From positions 1-48,474 of the forward strand of contig JACPWC010000122.1 in assembly GCA_016197225.1 (NCBI GenBank): a stretch of DNA of 48,474 bases, in the 5' to 3' direction. The notes below the pieces were generated by a model. That model worked only from the letters and a program-made list of their open reading frames with translations. It did not search any database and was not told the DNA's origin. The DNA comes from Chloroflexota bacterium (GTDB taxonomy: Bacteria > Chloroflexota > Anaerolineae > Anaerolineales > VGOW01). Positions 45,150 to 48,474 of this stretch are shown here, one piece after another (the first letter of the stretch is position 1; every line of letters starts with the position of its first letter). Both the position numbers and the translations under genes were made by a program.

Positions 45150-45272
45150 AGTCTCTCCAAATTGTGAATAAAAGAGTGGGATTTCGTGCAGGCCATAGCA
45201 TAACGCAAAAGGGGCATTTTTGCGAGACAAGCCGTGCCAGCTTCAAACCCGGCGATAGTGTATCACAAACAG

Positions 45273-45300
45273 AGAGGCGGCCTGGTGGCCGCCTCTTTTC
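45273..45300. terminator. hairpin with T-run between mscL and frr
   Basis: AGAGGCGGCC (45273-45282), loop TGGT, GGCCGCCTCT (45287-45296), followed by TTTTC on the plus strand. On the minus strand it is followed by CTGTTTG. It probably ends the mscL transcript, so frr would need its own promoter or read-through. Confidence 0.65.
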
Positions 45301-45342
45301 TAATTTGTGTTGGAGCGAGTTGACAACTCGCTCTACAATTTT

Positions 45343-45762
45343 CTAGCGTCGATCTTTGAGCAGGTCGCGAATCTCGGTGAGCAGTTGCTCTTCCTTCGTC
45401 GGCCCGGCCGGCGGGGCCGGTTTGACCTCTTCCTGCTTCTTGAGGCTGTTGGCAACGCGCACAACCATGAAGATCACAAAGGCGATGATCAGAAAGTCAA
45501 TAATGTTGTTGATAAACAAGCCGTAGTTGAGGGTGGGCGCGCCAACGGCCTGCGCCTCGGCCAGGCTTGCAAACGGCCCGCCCTTGAGCGTGAGAAACAG
45601 ATCGCTAAAATTCGCGCCGCCGAGCAAAAGGCCGATAGGCGGCATGACAATGTCGTTGACAAAAGACGACACAATCTTGCCGAATGCGCCGCCGATGACG
45701 ACGCCGACGGCCAGGTCAAGCACATTACCCCTCATGACAAATTGCTTGAATTCGTTGAACAT
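45343..45762 (-). CDS. mscL: large-conductance mechanosensitive channel
   Basis: 139 residues: [20 protein letters not shown], first membrane helix [24 protein letters not shown], second helix near [16 protein letters not shown], and a charged C-terminal bundle. Releases solutes under hypo-osmotic shock. GGAGGAGGAAGC precedes the ATG. It lies between pyrH and frr, splitting a block that is normally contiguous. Confidence 0.95.
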   Translation of the reverse strand: MFNEFKQFVMRGNVLDLAVGVVIGGAFGKIVSSFVNDIVMPPIGLLLGGANFSDLFLTLKGGPFASLAEAQAVGAPTLNYGLFINNIIDFLIIAFVIFMVVRVANSLKKQEEVKPAPPAGPTKEEQLLTEIRDLLKDRR

Positions 45763-45840
45763 GCTTCCTCCTCCTGGAAGTGAATAAGCGCCTATCCGAA
45801 TAACCGGAAAGACCCTTCAAATTCGACGCCTGTGCCGGCG

Positions 45841-46557
45841 CTACCGGGAAATGATCGTGCCCACTTGCTCGCCGAACATGGCCCGCCGCAAACTGTCGGG
45901 GTGCCAAAGGTTGAGGACGAGGATGGGCATGTCGTTTTCCATGCACAGCGAAATGGCGGTGCTATCCAGCGCCTTCAACCGTTTGTTGAGGGCGTCAATG
46001 TAAGTGAGGTGGTCAAACTTGACGGCGTCGGGGTTGGTCTTGGGATCGGAGTCATAAACGCCATCCACTTTAGTGGCCTTCACCATCACGTTGGCGTCAA
46101 TCTCCATTGACCGCAACGCCCCGGCAGTGTCGGTGGTGAAGTAGGGGTTGCCGGTTCCCCCGGCAAAGATCACCACCCGCCCCTTTTCCAAATGACGGAT
46201 GGCCCGGCGGCGGATGTAAGGCTCGGCGATGGCCCGCATCTCAATTGCGCTTTGCACCCGCGTCATCACCCCGATCCGCTCCAGCGCGTCTTGCAGGGCC
46301 AGGGCGTTCATCACGGTGGCGATCATGCCCATGTGATCAGCGGTGGCTTGTTCCATGCCGCGCTCGATGCCGTCGCGCCCGCGCCACAGGTTGCCGCCGC
46401 CAATGACGACGGCCACTTCGATGCCGTCGGCCTTCACGGCCTTGATGCGTTCGGCCAGGAAGGCGGCCTCGTCCGGGTCAATGCCCTGGCCGCCGGGTTT
46501 GGAGAGGGCCTCGCCGCCAAGTTTCAACAACACCCGTTTATATTTGGGAAGTGCCAT
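45841..46557 (-). CDS. pyrH: UMP kinase
   Basis: 238 residues. [64 protein letters not shown] and [17 protein letters not shown] are the amino-acid-kinase-fold signatures of bacterial PyrH. Phosphorylates UMP to UDP. ATG 46557 follows GGAG. A terminator-like hairpin lies between tsf and this gene, so expression may be partly uncoupled from rpsB-tsf. Confidence 0.95.
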   Translation of the reverse strand: MALPKYKRVLLKLGGEALSKPGGQGIDPDEAAFLAERIKAVKADGIEVAVVIGGGNLWRGRDGIERGMEQATADHMGMIATVMNALALQDALERIGVMTRVQSAIEMRAIAEPYIRRRAIRHLEKGRVVIFAGGTGNPYFTTDTAGALRSMEIDANVMVKATKVDGVYDSDPKTNPDAVKFDHLTYIDALNKRLKALDSTAISLCMENDMPILVLNLWHPDSLRRAMFGEQVGTIISR

Positions 46558-46590
46558 TCCGGTCTCCAGAGCCAGCGCAGATAATAAAGA

Positions 46591-46613
46591 ACGGGTAACT
46601 TGTGGTTACCCGT
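46591..46613 (-). terminator. terminator or attenuator between tsf and pyrH
   Basis: ACGGGTAAC (46591-46599), loop TTGTG, GTTACCCGT (46605-46613); on the minus strand followed by TCTTTATTATC. Confidence 0.6.
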
Positions 46614-46620
46614 CCCTGTT

Positions 46621-47157
46621 TTAATTCCCCAACTCATACCGGGCAAAGCGCCGGATGTTCATGTTTTCGCCGATGGCGGCGATGGCCTCGGTGAGCATCT
46701 GGCCGATGGCAATCGACTCGTTTTTGACGAACGGTTGCTTGAGCAGGCAGACCTCTTCGTAATATTTTTCCGCCGGGCGGCCTTCGGCTTTCACCGCTTC
46801 CAGTTCAGCTTGCGGCACGTCGGCGACATCCAGGTACTTCGGGTTGGCCATGGCAATGTGCAGAGCCAGTTCGTGGGTGAAGTTCTGGAAGGCTTCGGTC
46901 TTGGCCACAAAGTCGGTTTCACAATTGACTTCCACCATCACCGCCACCCGGTTGCCGGGATGAACGTAGACTTCCACCCGCCCGTCTTTGGTGAGGCGGT
47001 CGGCCTTCTTGGCGGCTTTGGCCAGGCCTTTTTCTTTGAGCCATTCCATCGCCTTGCCAAAGTCGCCGTTGTTCTGTTCCAGCGCATTTTTGCAGTCGAG
47101 CATGGCCGCGCCGGTGGCCTCGCGCAGTTTCTTGACATCAGCCGCAGAGATCGCCAT
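46621..47157 (-). CDS. tsf: elongation factor Ts, short form
   Basis: 178 residues. VKKLREATGAAMLDCKNALE at the N-terminus, VMVEVNCETDFVAKTEAF in the core, then a single C-terminal lobe ending MNIRRFARYELGN. E. coli EF-Ts is about 280 residues; this is the short form with one core subdomain, as known from Thermus and some other phyla. Exchanges nucleotide on EF-Tu. Starts 3 bases after the rpsB stop, GAGG upstream. Confidence 0.95.
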   Translation of the reverse strand: MAISAADVKKLREATGAAMLDCKNALEQNNGDFGKAMEWLKEKGLAKAAKKADRLTKDGRVEVYVHPGNRVAVMVEVNCETDFVAKTEAFQNFTHELALHIAMANPKYLDVADVPQAELEAVKAEGRPAEKYYEEVCLLKQPFVKNESIAIGQMLTEAIAAIGENMNIRRFARYELGN

Positions 47158-47160
47158 AAG

Positions 47161-48051
47161 TTAAGCCTCGCCCTCGCTCGTTTCAACATTGTCGTTGGCT
47201 TCATTCTCAACGGCCGCCTCGGCGACAGCCGCCTCGCCCTCAAACGCCAGTTCGCCGCTAGCCAGCTTGGCCAGAGTAGCCGCGCCGAGAAGTGATTCAT
47301 CTTTCTCTTCAATCTCGGCATACTGGCCGCCTTCGCCTTTGTCGGTTTCTTCGCCGTGAGTTTCTTTGTAGGCCGCCCGGCCTTCAATGACGGCATCAGC
47401 CATTTTGGCGACGATGAGTTTGATGGCGCGAATGGCGTCGTCGTTGGCCGGGATGACGTAGTCCACGTTCGACGGGTCACAGTTCGTGTCCACCAGGGCG
47501 ATGACCGGCACGCTCATGATGTTGGCTTCGCGCACGGCGGTGTGCTCGTGGCGCACGTCCACCACAAACAACAGGTCGGGCACGTTTTTCATGATGCTGA
47601 TGCCGCCCAACCGCTCCTGAAGCTTGGCGATCTCGCGGGTGATCATCAGGCCTTCTTTTTTGGTGATCAACTCAAAGTCGCCCTTGTCGCGGCTGTTCTC
47701 GAGCCGCTTCATTTCGTCGAGACGCTCTTTCATGGTGCGCCAGTTGGTGATCATGCCGCCCAGCCAGCGGTTGGTGACGTGAGGCGTGTTGCACCGTTCG
47801 GCTTCTTTGGCAACCGCCTCTTGCGCCTGGCGCTTGGTGCCCACGAAGAGAATGGTTCCCCCGCGCGCGGCGGTGTCTCGCACCAGGTTGTAGCACTGGT
47901 CGAGTGAAGCGAGAGTCTGTTGCAAATCAATAATGTGGATGCCGTTGCGTTCGGTGAAGATGTAGGGCTTCATCCGAGGGTGCCACTTCTTGGTGCGGTG
48001 GCCGAAGTGGACGCCCGTTTCGAGCAGGGCTTTCATAGAAATGACGGCCAT
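47161..48051 (-). CDS. rpsB: 30S ribosomal protein S2
   Basis: 296 residues. MKALLETGVHFGHRTKKWHP, IIDLQQTLASLD, TNRWLGGMITNWRTM, VVDVRHEHTAVREA and PVIALVDTNCDP are S2 signatures. Beyond residue about 230 is an acidic, Glu/Ala-rich tail of about 60 residues that most S2 proteins lack or have shorter. AGGAG precedes the ATG. First gene of the core block, with its own promoter and a structured leader. Confidence 0.95.
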   Translation of the reverse strand: MAVISMKALLETGVHFGHRTKKWHPRMKPYIFTERNGIHIIDLQQTLASLDQCYNLVRDTAARGGTILFVGTKRQAQEAVAKEAERCNTPHVTNRWLGGMITNWRTMKERLDEMKRLENSRDKGDFELITKKEGLMITREIAKLQERLGGISIMKNVPDLLFVVDVRHEHTAVREANIMSVPVIALVDTNCDPSNVDYVIPANDDAIRAIKLIVAKMADAVIEGRAAYKETHGEETDKGEGGQYAEIEEKDESLLGAATLAKLASGELAFEGEAAVAEAAVENEANDNVETSEGEA

Positions 48052-48105
48052 TGAGGAATCTCCTTTTTCGTTTTAGTCGGCCGCCTCTCTTCTTTCTCGG
48101 CCAGA

Positions 48106-48124
48106 GCCGCGTGGCCTACGCGGC
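48106..48124 (-). promoter_or_regulatory. hairpin in the rpsB leader
   Basis: GCCGCGT (48106-48112) pairs with ACGCGGC (48118-48124) in the leader, about 55 bases before the rpsB ATG. S2 autoregulation through its leader is known in other bacteria; whether this element does so is inference. Confidence 0.4.
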
Positions 48125-48178
48125 ACGACTGGCAAAGTCTAAGAGGCGTGAAAATTTCCCGCAGAACGGGATGGGCAA

Positions 48179-48207
48179 ATGATACCATACGAACCAGAGG
48201 GCGGCAA
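48179..48207 (-). promoter_or_regulatory. promoter of the rpsB operon
   Basis: On the minus strand TTGCCG (48207-48202), 17-base spacer, TATCAT (48184-48179), with TG one base before the -10 (extended -10). Predicted start near 48172, giving a leader of about 120 bases. Confidence 0.75.
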
Positions 48208-48269
48208 GGGATGGGCTATAATCGCGGTTGGAAGTTGGACGCCTCACGCAGAGAATTGGAGATTGGATA

Positions 48270-48464
48270 ATGTCATCACGAGGAACGACGATTGCGATTG
48301 CGGTTGGGTTGGCCGCCTTTTTGTGTGTGTGCATGTTGGCCTTAATCGTCCTGGGCGGGCTGTTGTTCGTTGCCTTTTCGCGAACGGCGATCGGCCCGGG
48401 GCCGATTGCCACTGCCCTGCCTCTCTTCAGCGCCACGCCCGCCGTCACTCAATCCGCCGCGTAG
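48270..48464 (+). CDS. small single-span membrane protein
   Basis: 64 residues: short N-terminus, one long hydrophobic segment (IAIAVGLAAFLCVCMLALIV), then a Pro/Thr/Ala-rich outer part. ATG 48270 lies 8 bases after a GGAG in a degenerate repeat (AGAATTGGAGATTGGATAATG), the same word family as at 12510. TATAAT at 48217-48222 may be its -10 box, but no -35 was found. No family recognised. Confidence 0.55.
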   Translation: MSSRGTTIAIAVGLAAFLCVCMLALIVLGGLLFVAFSRTAIGPGPIATALPLFSATPAVTQSAA

Positions 48465-48474
48465 GGCGGTCAGC

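Overview
The window looks like a chromosomal piece from a high-G+C, probably uncultured member of the Chloroflexota (Anaerolineae-like). That assignment is inference. It rests on the gene mix (DUF3179 lipoprotein, PadR with membrane-protein partners, fused E1 dehydrogenase, short EF-Ts) and on many degenerate short-repeat palindromes between genes. No rRNA, tRNA, CRISPR array or insertion sequence was recognised by eye.

Layout. 1-4.7 kb: the 3' end of an alpha/beta hydrolase, a fused alpha-beta thiamine-diphosphate E1 dehydrogenase, NAD(P)H-hydrate epimerase and a methionine-rich membrane protein. 4.8-9.7 kb: an ECF-like sigma factor with a soluble zinc-binding anti-sigma-like partner, then DUF547, a DUF3179 lipoprotein, a membrane-anchored DsbA-like protein and a PNPOx-like flavoprotein. 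9.7-21.5 kb: a minus-strand respiratory cluster. It encodes a NarX-like sensor kinase, a NarL-like regulator, a receiver-like protein without a phosphoacceptor Asp, a Tat-exported molybdopterin subunit of the Nitrospira/anammox nitrite oxidoreductase (NxrA) type, a 107-residue unknown, the NxrB-type iron-sulfur subunit, a TorD/NarJ-type chaperone, an EB_dh-type heme subunit and a polytopic membrane protein. A plus-strand AbrB/PIN toxin-antitoxin pair sits inside this cluster between the small gene and the iron-sulfur gene, and the PIN gene carries an in-frame TAG. 21.7-24.5 kb: a PadR regulator with a near-consensus promoter and a palindromic operator candidate, followed by two membrane proteins that share an N-terminal module. 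24.5-34.6 kb: clpC, an S1-domain protein, recD2 and a solitary type IIG restriction-modification gene of visibly lower G+C. 34.6-40.3 kb: quinone reductase, SRAP protein, Nudix hydrolase, FAH-family hydrolase, an EamA transporter broken by TAG, and Ada. 40.4-48.2 kb: the core block rpsB-tsf-pyrH-(mscL)-frr-uppS-cdsA-glpX-rho on the minus strand. A small membrane protein lies at the right edge.

How the genes work together. The nitrate/nitrite-type sensor kinase, its response regulator and the periplasmic molybdoenzyme form a plausible sense-and-respond unit for nitrate or nitrite respiration. The chaperone would mature the exported subunit, and the heme subunit would connect the enzyme to an electron carrier. 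Direction of catalysis (nitrite oxidation or nitrate reduction) cannot be decided from sequence. The core block couples translation (S2, EF-Ts, ribosome recycling), UMP phosphorylation and lipid/undecaprenyl precursor synthesis, as in many bacteria, but with mscL inserted.

The most notable extra layer is repeats. Several families of 7-11-nt degenerate units, arranged in tandem and as palindromes, lie at gene borders. Some run into coding sequence in frame (TorD-like chaperone, probably NxrA) and some provide stop codons.
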